Part shown: in pieces, positions 16,334 through 25,782 of the stretch
Layout of the letters: every line of letters begins with the position of its first letter
Position numbering within the stretch: position 1 is the stretch's first letter
Assembly: GCA_019240215.1 (NCBI GenBank)
Contig: JAFAYQ010000063.1
Location: 1 to 64,000 of the forward strand
DNA length: 64,000 nucleotides
Direction of reading: 5' to 3'
Source of the DNA: Actinomycetota bacterium
GTDB lineage: Bacteria; Actinomycetota; Actinomycetes; Streptosporangiales; Streptosporangiaceae
Made by a program: the position numbers and the translations under genes
Notes under the pieces: generated by a model
Database searches by the model: none
What the model was told of the DNA's origin: nothing
The model's input: only the letters and a program-made list of their open reading frames with translations

Positions 16334-18583
16334 TCAATCGGTGTGCACCTGGAACTCCCACAGGCTGTAGCCGTACTGGGTGGCGCGGGCGGTGCCGTAC
16401 ATGCGGAGGTAGCGGCCGGTGCCGGTGACGTTCAGGGTCTGGTCACCGCCGGTGCCGGTCGTGGTCGAGTAGATGGTCGTCCAGTTGGTGCCGTCGGTGG
16501 AGGTCTGGAGCTGGAAGGCGGTCGCGTAGGCGTTCTCCCAGTCCAGCACCACCTGGCAGATCGACTTGCTGGAGCCGAGGTCGACCTCCAGCCACTGGGG
16601 ATCGGAGAACGCGCTCGACCAGCGGGTCCCGAGGTTGCCGTCGGTCGCCGCCGCCGCGGTGAACGCGCTGCTCTCCAGCGACGAGGCGGTGGTGGGCTGG
16701 TTCAGGGCCGCGTTGGCGGTGCCGCAGGACGTACCGGTACCGCCGCCGCTGCCGGTGCCGTAGACGCCGAACTCCCAGAGGCTGTAGCCGTACTGGGTGG
16801 CGCGGGCGGTGCCGTACATCCGTAGGTAGCGGCCGGAGCCGGTGACGTTCAGCGTCTGGTCACCGCCGGTGCCGCTGGTGGTCGAGTAGATCGTCGTCCA
16901 ATTCGATCCGTCGGTGGAGGTCTGGAGCTGGAACGCGGTCGCGTAGGCGTTCTCCCAGTCCAGCACCACCTGGCAGATCGACTGGGTCGAGCCGAGGTCG
17001 ACCTCGAGCCACTGGGGGTCGGAGAACGCGCTCGACCAGCGGGTGCCGGTGTTGCCGTCGACGGCGTTGGCGGCCGGGTAGGCCGCGCTCTCCAGCGAGG
17101 ACGCGGTGGCCGTCTGGTTCAGGGCCAGGTCGGTCGGCCCGCAGGTACCGCCGCCGGGCGGGGTCCCGCCGCCGCTGCCGGTCGGCAGCGTCCACTGCTG
17201 GTCGCTGGCGCCGGTGCAGGTCTCGATGTCGAGCCGGGCGCTGGTGTTACCGCCCGGATCGGTCAGGCACAGCCCCGAACTCGGGTTGACCAGCTCGCCG
17301 TTGGATTGATGGGTCCAGCCCTGGGCGGCGGTGCCGTTACACGGGTACCAGTCGACGTCGGTGCCGCTGGTCGTGCCCGCGCTGACCACATCCAGGCAGC
17401 CGCCCTGGGTGCGCACGGTCCCGTCGGTGTAGGGCGACCACTGCTGGCCCGCGCTACCGTTGCAGCCGCTCAGCCCGATCGGGTTGCCTTCGGTGTTGAG
17501 CGAGTTCTGGTTGGTCAGGCACTGGCCGTTCAGCCCGGTGAGCTGGCCGGTGGCGCTGGCCGTCCCGGTCGGGGTGGAGTTGCCGCCCTGCTCGTAGACC
17601 GCCACGTAGGCCACGCTCATCGAGGCGCCGGACGTGGTGGCCGAGGTCGGAGTGGTGCAGTTGCACTCGCCGCTGGGGTAGTTACCGCCCATGGCCAGGT
17701 CGAAGATGATGAAAAAGCCGTGGTCGATGGCCTCCTGCCAGGCGGTGGTGCCGACCGAGGCCTCGGTGATCGTGCTCTCGACAGTGCCGTCCATCAGGAA
17801 CTGCAGGGTCTCGGCGCTGGTGTTGGTGCGGTCGAGGATCACCGAGTAGGTGTGGTAGCCGGTCTGGCAGGACGAGCCACTGCCGGGGCAGGCGATCAGC
17901 GGGTGGCCGGGGCTGTTGGCCGCGTCGTGCAGGGTCTGCGAGGCCTCGTTGAGCCCGTTGACGTCCTCCATCATGTCGATCTCGCCCGAGGTCGGCCAGC
18001 CGCCGCCGGTCCGCATCGGCGCCCCCAGCGCCCAGAACGCGGGCCAGTAGCCGAGGACGTTGGCCGGGTTGGGCTGCTCGCTCGAGGCGGTCATCTCCAG
18101 CTTGCCGCCGGGCGGGGCCTGGAAGTCGTCGCGGGTGCTCTCGATCCGGCCCGAGGTCCAGGTGCCGTTGCTGTCGGTCGCCTTGAGCACCAGGTGGCCG
18201 CTGCCGTCGAGGTAGACGTTGCTGGTGGAGTTGGTGGTCTGCTCGTTCTCCCCGGTGCCGTAGCCGGTGCCGATGTCGTAGAACCAGTTCGACGCGGACG
18301 GGGCCGAGTTGGCCGCGCCCGCGAAGTTGTCCCCGAACACCGTGGTCCAGCCGGACGGGGCCGGCGGGACGGTGTCCGCCTTGGCGGCCGGGGCGCTGGC
18401 CGCGGCGGTGATGACGGCGGCGGCCAGGCAGCCGGCCAGCATGATCAGGACGACGACGGCGGCCCGGGCGCGTTTCGGCCAGGCGCTGGCGGTCGGCCCG
18501 CTGGCCCGGGATGGCGCGCCGGCCTGAGCTGGGGCGCCGACCTGCGCGGGAATGCCGGCCTGCGGCTCGTGGTGGGGATACAT
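16334..18583 (-). CDS. Secreted GH16 beta-glucanase with ricin-B lectin and two CBM32 modules
   Basis: This is a 749-aa exported endo-beta-glucanase. A Pro/Ala-rich cytoplasmic head and signal anchor (about 41-62) precede the GH16 jelly-roll domain (about 75-330), with active site GEIDMMED: nucleophile E201, D203 and acid/base E206. A ricin-B trefoil (CBM13, about 345-465, QxW repeats such as QQW and QGW) and two discoidin/CBM32 modules (about 480-610 and 620-749) follow. The discoidin modules are almost identical in DNA and protein, indicating recent duplication. Likely substrate is beta-1,3(-1,4)-glucan, such as fungal wall or cereal glucan. The start ATG 18583 has AGGAGG 8-9 nt upstream. 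Confidence 0.92.
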   Translation of the reverse strand: MYPHHEPQAGIPAQVGAPAQAGAPSRASGPTASAWPKRARAAVVVLIMLAGCLAAAVITAAASAPAAKADTVPPAPSGWTTVFGDNFAGAANSAPSASNWFYDIGTGYGTGENEQTTNSTSNVYLDGSGHLVLKATDSNGTWTSGRIESTRDDFQAPPGGKLEMTASSEQPNPANVLGYWPAFWALGAPMRTGGGWPTSGEIDMMEDVNGLNEASQTLHDAANSPGHPLIACPGSGSSCQTGYHTYSVILDRTNTSAETLQFLMDGTVESTITEASVGTTAWQEAIDHGFFIIFDLAMGGNYPSGECNCTTPTSATTSGASMSVAYVAVYEQGGNSTPTGTASATGQLTGLNGQCLTNQNSLNTEGNPIGLSGCNGSAGQQWSPYTDGTVRTQGGCLDVVSAGTTSGTDVDWYPCNGTAAQGWTHQSNGELVNPSSGLCLTDPGGNTSARLDIETCTGASDQQWTLPTGSGGGTPPGGGTCGPTDLALNQTATASSLESAAYPAANAVDGNTGTRWSSAFSDPQWLEVDLGSTQSICQVVLDWENAYATAFQLQTSTDGSNWTTIYSTTSGTGGDQTLNVTGSGRYLRMYGTARATQYGYSLWEFGVYGTGSGGGTGTSCGTANAALNQPTTASSLESSAFTAAAATDGNLGTRWSSAFSDPQWLEVDLGSSKSICQVVLDWENAYATAFQLQTSTDGTNWTTIYSTTTGTGGDQTLNVTGTGRYLRMYGTARATQYGYSLWEFQVHTD
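16340..17120 (-). repeat. Tandem duplication of the CBM32 module (about 370 bp)
   Basis: The segments at about 16340-16710 and 16760-17120 encode the two discoidin domains and are nearly identical over long stretches, for example the shared blocks for DPQWLEVDLGS and YLRMYGTARATQYGYSLW. The high DNA identity points to recent duplication or gene conversion. Confidence 0.8.
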
Positions 18584-18861
18584 GGGCCAAACCTCCTGCC
18601 AGGCCCTTCGCTGGGCCCGTCACGGCGGGTCGGGCGCGGCCCTCCACCACGCTCCACGCCTTAATACAAGGCGTGCATAAAGAGTCGCGTTCGTGGTCTG
18701 ATGTGTCAAGAGGTGATCGATAGTGTCGGAAAGTCACGCAGTGGGGCGGCCGGTCAGGCGCGGGCGGTCGGGCAGCGGAGCGGGAACCGGAGTACGGCGG
18801 GGTGCTGGCCGGTCACGGTAGATCCGCGCCCTCAGAGTGAAAGGGCCTCGGCCGGTTCGCG

Positions 18862-20499
18862 TCAGCCGATGGCGCTGGCGATGATCTCGCGGGCCTGGGC
18901 CTGGATCGCGGCCAGCTGCTCCGGTCCCTTGAACGACTCCGCGTAGAGCTTGTACACGTCCTCGGTGCCGGACGGGCGGGCCGCGAACCAGCCGGTGGCG
19001 GTGACCACCTTGAGCCCGCCGATCGGGGCGTCGTTGCCGGGCGCCCGGGTCAGCTTGGCGGTGATCTTCTCGCCGGCCAGGTCGTCGGCCGTGACCTGGT
19101 CCGGGGACAGCTTCCCCAGCGCGGCCTTCTGCTCGCGGGTGGCGGCGGTGTCGATGCGCGCGTACGCGGGCGAGCCGTACTGGCGGGTCAGCTCGTCGTA
19201 GCGCTGGGAAGGCGACTGGCCGGTGACCGCCTGCATTTCCGAGGCCAGCAGAGCGAGGATGATGCCGTCCTTGTCGGTCGTCCACACCGAGCCGTCGCGC
19301 TGCAGGAACGAGGCGCCCGCGCTCTCCTCGCCGCCGAACGCGACCGAGCCGTCCAGCAGGCCGGGCACGAACCACTTGAACCCGACCGGCACCTCCAGCA
19401 GCTTGCGGTCCAGGCCCTCGGCCACCCGGTCGATCATCGAGGAGCTGACCAGCGTCTTGCCCACGGCGGCGCCGCCGGGCCAGCCGTCCCGGTGGCCGAA
19501 CAGGTAGTCGATCGCCACCGCCAGGTAGTGGTTCGGGTTGAGCAGCCCGGCGTCCGGGGTGACGATGCCGTGCCGGTCGGAGTCGGTGTCGTTGCCGGTC
19601 GCGATCGTGAACTCGTGCTGGCGGCTGATCAGGCTGGCCATCGCCGACGGCGACGAGCAGTCCATCCGGATCTTGCCGTCCCAGTCCAGCGTCATGAACC
19701 GGAAGGTGGCGTCGACGGCCGGGTTGACCACGGTCAGGTCGAGGCCGTAGCGCTCGCCGATCGCGCCCCAGTAGGCGACGCTGGCGCCGCCCAGCGGGTC
19801 GGCCCCGATCCGGACCCCGGCCGCCCGGATCGCGTCGAGGTCGATGACACCGGGCAGCGCGGTCACGTACCGGTCCAGGAAGTCGAACTTGCCGGTGGTG
19901 CCGGCGGCCAGCGCCCGCCCCAGCGGGACCCGGCGGACACCGTTGAGGCCGGCCGCCAGCAGCTCGTTGGCCCGGTCCTGGATCCACTTGGTGATGTCGG
20001 TGCCGGCCGGGCCGCCGTCGGGCGGGTTGTACTTGAAGCCGCCGTCGGTGGGCGGGTTGTGGGACGGGGTGACCACGATCCCGTCGGCCCGCGCCCGCGG
20101 CCCGGGCTCGTTGTGGGCGAGGATCGCGCGCGACACCGACGGGGTCGGCGTGTAGCCGCCGCGGGAGTCGATGAGCACGCGCACGTCGTTGGCGGCCAGC
20201 ACCTCCAAGGCGCTGGCGGTGGCCGGCTCGGACAGCGCGTGGGTGTCGGCCCCCAGGTAGAGCGGCCCGTCGATGCCTTGCCCGGCCCGGTACTCGCAGA
20301 TCGCCTGGGTGGTGGCGACGATGTGGTCCTCGTTGAACGTCGCGCTGAACGCCGAACCGCGGTGCCCGGAGGTGCCGAACGACACCCGCTGGGCGGCGTC
20401 GCCCGGATCCGGGTGCACCGTGTAGTAGGCGGTCACCAGCTTGGCGACGTCGACCAGATCCTCAGCGGCAGCGGGCTGACCCGCGCGGGCATCGACCAT
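18862..20499 (-). CDS. pgm: Phosphoglucomutase (alpha-D-glucose phosphate-specific)
   Basis: This 545-aa enzyme interconverts glucose-1-phosphate and glucose-6-phosphate, linking glycolysis with glycogen, trehalose and nucleotide-sugar synthesis. The phosphoserine loop is [13 protein letters not shown] (Ser146), the Mg site [10 protein letters not shown] (D304, D306, D308), the sugar loop [11 protein letters not shown], and the phosphate loop [16 protein letters not shown] lies near the end. The length matches the long actinobacterial Pgm type. The start is ATG 20499. It is monocistronic. Its product is the precursor of UDP-glucose used by the operon at 28.5 kb. Confidence 0.96.
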   Translation of the reverse strand: MVDARAGQPAAAEDLVDVAKLVTAYYTVHPDPGDAAQRVSFGTSGHRGSAFSATFNEDHIVATTQAICEYRAGQGIDGPLYLGADTHALSEPATASALEVLAANDVRVLIDSRGGYTPTPSVSRAILAHNEPGPRARADGIVVTPSHNPPTDGGFKYNPPDGGPAGTDITKWIQDRANELLAAGLNGVRRVPLGRALAAGTTGKFDFLDRYVTALPGVIDLDAIRAAGVRIGADPLGGASVAYWGAIGERYGLDLTVVNPAVDATFRFMTLDWDGKIRMDCSSPSAMASLISRQHEFTIATGNDTDSDRHGIVTPDAGLLNPNHYLAVAIDYLFGHRDGWPGGAAVGKTLVSSSMIDRVAEGLDRKLLEVPVGFKWFVPGLLDGSVAFGGEESAGASFLQRDGSVWTTDKDGIILALLASEMQAVTGQSPSQRYDELTRQYGSPAYARIDTAATREQKAALGKLSPDQVTADDLAGEKITAKLTRAPGNDAPIGGLKVVTATGWFAARPSGTEDVYKLYAESFKGPEQLAAIQAQAREIIASAIG

Positions 20500-20567
20500 G
20501 TTTCAATCCTGGCACGCGTCAACGGAGCCGGTAAGGGCCGGCTCCGTGCAATGGGCTGCGATGGGCC

Positions 20568-22385
20568 TCAGGCGGCCAGTTCCGCGTAGCGGCCCTGGTC
20601 AGCCAGCAGGCTGGTGTGAGTACCCGCTTCGACGACGTGGCCGTGGTCGAGGACCACGATCTGGTCGGCGTTGCGGACGGTGGACAGGCGGTGCGCGATG
20701 GTGATCGTGGTCCGCCCCTTCGCCAGGTGGTCGAACGCCTGCTGGACGGCGCGCTCGGTCTCGGTGTCGAGGGCGCTGGTCGCCTCGTCCAGGACCAGGA
20801 TCCGCGGGTTGCGGAGCAGGGTCCGGGCGATCGCGATGCGCTGCTTCTCGCCGCCCGAGAACCGGTGCCCGCGCGAGCCGACCATGGTGTCGTATCCGTC
20901 GGGCAGGCTGACGATGAGGTCGTGGATCTGAGCCGCGCGGGCGGCGTCCTCGATCTGTTCGTCGGTGGCGGCCGGGTTGGCGTAGCGCAGGTTCTCGCGC
21001 ACGGTGGTGTGCAGCAGGTAGGTCTCCTGGCTGACCACCCCGACCACGGCCGCCAGGTCGGCCAGCCGCAGGTCACGCACGTCGATGCCGTCGATCCGGA
21101 CCGAGCCGCTGCTGGGATCGTAGAGCCGGGCCATCAGGGACCCGAGGGTGGTCTTGCCCGAGCCGGTCTCGCCGACCAGGGCCAGCGTGCTGCCCGCGGG
21201 GACGTCCAGGTTGACGTCGCTCAGGGCCGGGCGGTCGGCGCCGGGGTAGGCGAACGTGACGTCTTCGAAGGTGACGTGCCCGTTGACCTGGGCGGGGTCG
21301 ATGCTGACCGGGTGGGCGGGCTCGTCGATCTCGACCGGCAGGTCCAGGTACTCGAAGATCCGCGCGAACAGGGCCAGCGAGCTGACCACCGAGACGCTGG
21401 TGTTGAGCAGGCCGGTGATCGGCCGGAACAGGGTGTTCTGGAGGGTGGTGAACGCGATCAGGGTGCCGATGCTGATCACCCCGGCCGTGGCCGGCAGGCC
21501 GGCCGCCTCGTAGATGATCGCCGGGATGGCCGCGAAGATGATGCTCAGCGAGGCCATCCGCCAGCGCCCGGCCAGCTGCGAGCGCAGCTCGAGGTCGATG
21601 AGGCGGGCCGAGGAGGCGCTGAACCGCTGGATCAGGCTGGGGCTGGTGCCCATCGTCTTGGCCAGCTGGACGCCGTTGATCGACAGGCCTTCCTCGATGG
21701 TGACGTTGAGGTCGGCCAGCTCACGCTGCTGCTCGGTGGTGATCGCCTTGCGCATCCTGGCTACCTTGCGGGTCAGGTAGATGGCGGGCGGCATCACGAC
21801 CAGCGAGATCAGCGACAGCCGCCAGGACAGCGCGACCATCGCGACCGCGGTGGCGACGGCGGTGGTGAGGTTGGAGGCGATCGAGGTGGCGGTCGAGGTG
21901 ACGACCGCTTCCATGCCGCCGATGTCGTTCTGGATGCGGGACTGCACCTCGCCGGTGCGGGTCCGGGTGAAGAACGCGATCGACTGGCGCTGCAGGTGCT
22001 CGAACACGCTGGTCCGCAGCTTGTGCATGACCTGCTGGCCGACCTTGGTGCTGATGAACGTCTGGATGACGCCCAGCCCGGAACTGATCGCGGCCACCGC
22101 GACCATGCCGATGACCAGCCAGGACAGCAGCTGGAGGTTCTTTTGCGGCAGCGCGTTGTCGATGACCGCGCGCAGCAGGAACGGGGAGGCCAGGCTGACC
22201 AGCGACGACGCCACGATGATGGCGGTCACGACGGCCAGCGGCCACTTGTAGGGGATGAACAGGGCGCCGATGCGGCGCAGGGACACGTTGTGGGCCTGGG
22301 CCTTCTCGGCAGCGGTGACGGACCGGGATCCGCCGCGGCGGCCCGGGGTGCTGATATCTCGATTACTCGTCTGTGGTGTCGCCAA
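20568..22385 (-). CDS. ABC exporter half-transporter (membrane plus ATPase)
   Basis: This 605-aa ABCB-type half-transporter has six transmembrane helices (about 45-330) fused to a nucleotide-binding domain: Walker A LVGETGSGKTT, Q-loop VSQETYLLHTT, signature FSGGEKQRIAIARTL, Walker B ILVLDEATSALD and H-loop IAHRLSTV. It is expected to work as a homodimer exporting lipids, peptides or drugs. The start is TTG 22385, with no strong SD. The divergent MarR-family gene and the 13-bp palindrome between them suggest drug- or metabolite-induced expression. Confidence 0.93.
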   Translation of the reverse strand: MATPQTSNRDISTPGRRGGSRSVTAAEKAQAHNVSLRRIGALFIPYKWPLAVVTAIIVASSLVSLASPFLLRAVIDNALPQKNLQLLSWLVIGMVAVAAISSGLGVIQTFISTKVGQQVMHKLRTSVFEHLQRQSIAFFTRTRTGEVQSRIQNDIGGMEAVVTSTATSIASNLTTAVATAVAMVALSWRLSLISLVVMPPAIYLTRKVARMRKAITTEQQRELADLNVTIEEGLSINGVQLAKTMGTSPSLIQRFSASSARLIDLELRSQLAGRWRMASLSIIFAAIPAIIYEAAGLPATAGVISIGTLIAFTTLQNTLFRPITGLLNTSVSVVSSLALFARIFEYLDLPVEIDEPAHPVSIDPAQVNGHVTFEDVTFAYPGADRPALSDVNLDVPAGSTLALVGETGSGKTTLGSLMARLYDPSSGSVRIDGIDVRDLRLADLAAVVGVVSQETYLLHTTVRENLRYANPAATDEQIEDAARAAQIHDLIVSLPDGYDTMVGSRGHRFSGGEKQRIAIARTLLRNPRILVLDEATSALDTETERAVQQAFDHLAKGRTTITIAHRLSTVRNADQIVVLDHGHVVEAGTHTSLLADQGRYAELAA

Positions 22386-22447
22386 GTGCTTCTCTTTTCT
22401 TTCGGAATGTAAAAGGTCTGGGGTGGGGAACCGTCGAAGCTAATTGC

Positions 22448-22460
22448 TGAGGTAACCTCA
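22448..22460. promoter_or_regulatory. Palindromic operator between ABC exporter and MarR genes
   Basis: TGAGGTAACCTCA is a perfect 13-bp palindrome centred in the 114-bp divergent intergenic region, flanked by a wider GCTG...CAGC symmetry. Its position is typical of a MarR autoregulatory site controlling both genes. Confidence 0.6.
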
Positions 22461-22499
22461 CTATGAGGCTACAGCAGTGATGGGCGGTACGCTATTCCC

Positions 22500-22955
22500 G
22501 TGACCCAGGAACGTGAAGCCGGGCCGGAGGCGGCCGCCCGCGACGCGGCCGACGAGTCGCTGGCCGATGCGTTCTGGTCGGTGGCGCGGCGGCTGCGCGA
22601 GACCTCCCAGGAGACGCTCGCCCCCTGGGACATCACCCCCGCTCACCTGCGGGCCTTGCGTGTGCTCAGGCGACACGGGACGATGCGCCTGTCGGAGCTG
22701 TCGGATTACCTGCACATCGCGCCCCGTTCGGCCACCGAGGTCGTGGACGCGCTGGAGTCCCGTGGGCTGGTGCGGCGCCGCCCCGATCCGGGGGACCGGC
22801 GGGCCACCCTGGCCGAGCTGACCGAGCCCGGCGCCGAGGTGCTGGCCGCCATCCGGACGGCCGCCCGCGGGACCGAGGCGGAGCGGGTGTTCGGGTCGCT
22901 GAGCCCGGCCGACCGGGCCGAGCTGGCCCGGATCCTCGGCCAGCTCCGCGGCTAG
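22500..22955 (+). CDS. MarR-family transcriptional regulator
   Basis: This 151-aa winged-helix repressor has the recognition region MRLSELSDYLHIAPRSATEVVDALESRGLVRRRPDPGDRRATL, which contains the conserved wing D-R-R. It starts at GTG 22500 without an RBS, and the TACGCT box about 10 nt before the start fits a leaderless transcript. It is divergent from the ABC exporter and probably its ligand-responsive repressor. Confidence 0.9.
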   Translation: MTQEREAGPEAAARDAADESLADAFWSVARRLRETSQETLAPWDITPAHLRALRVLRRHGTMRLSELSDYLHIAPRSATEVVDALESRGLVRRRPDPGDRRATLAELTEPGAEVLAAIRTAARGTEAERVFGSLSPADRAELARILGQLRG

Positions 22956-22970
22956 CCGGACGCGCCTACG

Positions 22971-23000
22971 CCCGGCGCGGTCACGCCCGGCGCGGTCACG
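22971..23000. repeat. 15-bp direct repeat before the GMC gene
   Basis: The unit ACGCCCGGCGCGGTC occurs twice in tandem in the short gap between the MarR stop and the GMC oxidoreductase start. No function is evident. Confidence 0.5.
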
Positions 23001-23018
23001 CCACCTCGAGGGGATCCC

Positions 23019-24518
23019 TTGCCTGAATTCGACTTCATCGTGGTGGGCGCGGGCACGGCCGGTTGCGTGCTTGCCGCCCGGCTGAGCGAAGACGACCGGG
23101 TCCGGGTGCTGCTGCTGGAAGCCGGCGGCGCCGACCGGACCCGGGCCATGACCGTGCCCAGCGCCTGGCCGGAGAACCTCGGCTCCGACGCCGACTGGGC
23201 CCAGGTCACCACCCCGCAGGCGGAGGCCGGGCCCGCTTTGTACCCGCGTGGCCGGACGCTCGGTGGTGGCAGCGCCATCAACGCGATGGGGCACGTCCGC
23301 GCGCATCCGGCCCTTTATGACGGCTGGGCCAGTGGCGGCGCGCCCGGCTGGGGCTACCGCGACCTGCTGCCGTACTTCCGGCGCAGCGAGCAGGCGCCCG
23401 GCCATGACCCCGAGTTGCGCGGCACCGACGGCCCGATCCGGGTCGCCCCGGCCGCCCCGGCCGACCGCCATCCGGTCGCCCAGGCACTGGCGGGGGGTCT
23501 CGAAGCCATCGGCTGCCCGGTCACCGACGACCTCAGCGGCGCCCGGCCGGAGGGGGTGGCCTGGGTCGACCTCGCCATCGCGGACGGCGAGCGGGTCAGC
23601 TCGGCCGACGCCTACCTGCGGCCGGCGCTGGGTCGCCCGAACCTGGTCGTCCGCACCGGCGGCCTGGTCACCGGCCTCGACGTCCGCGGCGACAGCTGCG
23701 CCGGGGTCAGCTACGTCTGGGACGGCATCCCCGGCCATGCGAGTGCCGCCGAGGTGGTGCTGGCGGCCGGCGCGGTCGGCTCGCCCCAGCTGTTGCTGCT
23801 GTCCGGCATCGGCCCGGCCGGCGCCCTGCGCGCCCTCGGCCTCGACGTGGTCGCTGACCTGGCCGGCGTCGGCCAGAACCTGCAGGACCACCCGGTGGTG
23901 ATGGTCACCTACCAGGCGGCGGCCGCGCTGCCCCGGAGCCGCTACAACCACGGCGAGGTCTACACCGCGGTCCGCACCGAGCTGGCCAACGGCTACCCCG
24001 ACCTGCAGGTGTTCCCGATCCTGCGGCCGCTGGCGGCGCCGGGCTTCGACGCCCCCGCCGTCGGTTGCAACCTGGTGGCCGCGGTCGTCGCCCCCAGCAG
24101 CCGCGGCTCGCTGCGGCTGGCCTCACCGGTCCCGGGCGCCGCCCCGCTGATCGACCCCGGCTTCCTGGCCGACCCGCGCGACGTCGACCGGCTCGAGGCC
24201 GGCCTGGACCTGATCCGGGCGGCCGCCGCCACCGACGTGTTCCAGGCGACCGGCCTGACCGAGCTCTGGCCCGGCCCCGGCGCCGGCCCGCGCGACTACA
24301 TCGGCCGGGCGGTCGGCAGCTACTACCACCCGGCCGGCACCTGCCGGATGGGCGTCGGCCCCGACGCCGTCGTCGACCCCGTCCTCAGGGTCGGCGGCTT
24401 GTCCGGGCTACGGGTGGCCGACGCCTCGGTCATGCCGGTCATCACCAACGCCCATCCCAACGCCACCGTCCTCGCCATCGCCGAACGGGCGGCCGGCCTC
24501 CTGCTCGGCCAGGCGTGA
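23019..24518 (+). CDS. GMC-family flavin oxidoreductase (choline dehydrogenase-like)
   Basis: This 499-aa FAD alcohol dehydrogenase/oxidase begins with the dinucleotide fold DFIVVGAGTAGCVLAARLSE and EAGG for the FAD ribose. GRTLGGGSAINAMGHVRAHPALYDGW is GMC signature 1, AGAVGSPQLLLLSGIGPAG is signature 2, and the C-terminal active-site region is YYHPAGTCRMG followed by NAHPNATVLAIAERAA, with the catalytic His/Asn pair. The substrate (alcohol, choline or sugar) cannot be told. TTG 23019 is supported by GAGGGG about 7 nt upstream. It follows the MarR gene by 63 nt on the same strand and may be co-transcribed. Confidence 0.92.
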   Translation: MPEFDFIVVGAGTAGCVLAARLSEDDRVRVLLLEAGGADRTRAMTVPSAWPENLGSDADWAQVTTPQAEAGPALYPRGRTLGGGSAINAMGHVRAHPALYDGWASGGAPGWGYRDLLPYFRRSEQAPGHDPELRGTDGPIRVAPAAPADRHPVAQALAGGLEAIGCPVTDDLSGARPEGVAWVDLAIADGERVSSADAYLRPALGRPNLVVRTGGLVTGLDVRGDSCAGVSYVWDGIPGHASAAEVVLAAGAVGSPQLLLLSGIGPAGALRALGLDVVADLAGVGQNLQDHPVVMVTYQAAAALPRSRYNHGEVYTAVRTELANGYPDLQVFPILRPLAAPGFDAPAVGCNLVAAVVAPSSRGSLRLASPVPGAAPLIDPGFLADPRDVDRLEAGLDLIRAAAATDVFQATGLTELWPGPGAGPRDYIGRAVGSYYHPAGTCRMGVGPDAVVDPVLRVGGLSGLRVADASVMPVITNAHPNATVLAIAERAAGLLLGQA

Positions 24519-24521
24519 GAG

Positions 24522-25277
24522 TCAGCGCGGCGTCAGCACGCAGAACTCGTTGCCCTCGGGATCGGCCAGCACGGTCCAGTTGACGCCGGAACCCTGCCCG
24601 ACGTCGGCCTTGGTGGCGCCGGCTTCGCGCAGCCGGGCCACCTCGTCGTCCAGCTCGTCGCCCAGGTACGGGGCCACGTCGGGGTGCCAGCGGTTCTTGG
24701 CCGCCTTGTCGCCGGGCACCTTCACCAGCTCCAGGTACGGCCCCACCCCGTCGGGGGCGCGCAGGCCGGCGATGCCCTTCCCGGTCCACGCGATCGGCCA
24801 GCCGGCCGCCTCGGTCCAGAACTGGGCCAGCCGCTTGGGATGGGTGCAGTCGGTGACGACGGCCGCGACCGGGCCGGTGTCCATGTACAGCTCGCGCGGC
24901 TCCAGCACGCAGAACTCGTTACCCTCGGGGTCGGCCAGCACCGTCCAGGGCACTTCCTGCTCGTCGGAGCGGTACTGCCCGATGTCGACGGGGGTCGCGC
25001 CCAGGTCGCGCAGCCGCTTCACCAGCTTGGCCTGGTCCTTCTTGGAGGTGCTGGCCAGGTCCAGGTGCACCCGGTTCTTGTCCTGCTTGGGCTCGGACAC
25101 CGGCACGAACACCAGCGGCAGGGCCGACGGGTCCGGGTAGCTGTAGCCCTTGGGCCAGATGTCGACCTCGTCGTCGGCCACGTCGCCGACCACCCAGTCC
25201 AGCGCGTCCGCCCAGAACCGGGCCAGCCGGGCCGGATCGTTGGCGTCCACGACCACGTGGACCAGGCGAGTCGCCAT
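24522..25277 (-). CDS. VOC-family protein with two glyoxalase-like domains
   Basis: This 251-aa protein consists of two vicinal-oxygen-chelate units, each starting with a beta strand (ATRLVHVVVDANDPARLARFWADAL and VAAVVTDCTHPKRLAQFWTEAAGW) and ending with TVLADPEGNEFCVL. The identical ends show internal duplication. In this actinomycete group (glyoxalase_6 type) such proteins can be enzymes or ligand-binding or resistance proteins; the function is unassigned. The frame is open upstream to 25589, but ATG 25277 starts the first domain. It is divergent from the OsmC gene and convergent with GMC (3 nt gap). Confidence 0.88.
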   Translation of the reverse strand: MATRLVHVVVDANDPARLARFWADALDWVVGDVADDEVDIWPKGYSYPDPSALPLVFVPVSEPKQDKNRVHLDLASTSKKDQAKLVKRLRDLGATPVDIGQYRSDEQEVPWTVLADPEGNEFCVLEPRELYMDTGPVAAVVTDCTHPKRLAQFWTEAAGWPIAWTGKGIAGLRAPDGVGPYLELVKVPGDKAAKNRWHPDVAPYLGDELDDEVARLREAGATKADVGQGSGVNWTVLADPEGNEFCVLTPR

Positions 25278-25365
25278 CAGCTGCACCCCCGGGAACGGCG
25301 CTGAGCCCGACAGCATACGCTCGCGGAGATCAGGCTCGCCAATACCCCGAGGCAGTGAGGCCCCC

Positions 25366-25779
25366 GTGAGCTTCGAAGTCGAGGTCAGGAACGTCGACGG
25401 GGCGGTCACCGCCCTGGGTGCGGCCGGCCCGTTCACGCTGGTGGTCGACAGCCCGGCCGAAGCGGGCGGGGGCGGCCGCGGCTTCAACGGCGGCCAGCTC
25501 CTGCACCTGGCGGTGGCGGGCTGCGTGTCCAACGACCTGTTCCGCGAGGCCGCGCGCCGTGGCATCACCCTGACCCGGGTGGCGGTCACCGTCGACGGCG
25601 GCTACGGCGGCCAGCCCGCGACCTCGACCGGGATCTCCTACTCGGTCGAGGTCAGCGGCCAGGCTCCCGAATCGGACCTGGCCGCCCTGGTCAGCCACGT
25701 CGACGTGATCGCCGAGATCCCCAACTCGCTGCGCCAGGGCACCCCGGTCACCCTCGACCGGGTCACGATCGCCCCCTGA
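25366..25779 (+). CDS. OsmC/Ohr-family protein
   Basis: This 137-aa OsmC-fold protein has the family core FNGGQLLHLAVAGCVSNDLFREAARRGI with one Cys in the helix, as in OsmC-like hydroperoxide reductases. The second conserved Cys of OsmC/Ohr is absent in the C-terminal half, so peroxidase activity is uncertain. GTG 25366 has TGAGG 6 nt upstream. It ends 3 nt before the stop of the convergent repeat-protein gene. Confidence 0.85.
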   Translation: MSFEVEVRNVDGAVTALGAAGPFTLVVDSPAEAGGGGRGFNGGQLLHLAVAGCVSNDLFREAARRGITLTRVAVTVDGGYGGQPATSTGISYSVEVSGQAPESDLAALVSHVDVIAEIPNSLRQGTPVTLDRVTIAP

Positions 25780-25782
25780 CGG

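Noticed and set aside
20616-22412. 598-codon frame antisense to the ABC exporter
   Set aside because: Asp/Gly/Arg-rich shadow without motifs.
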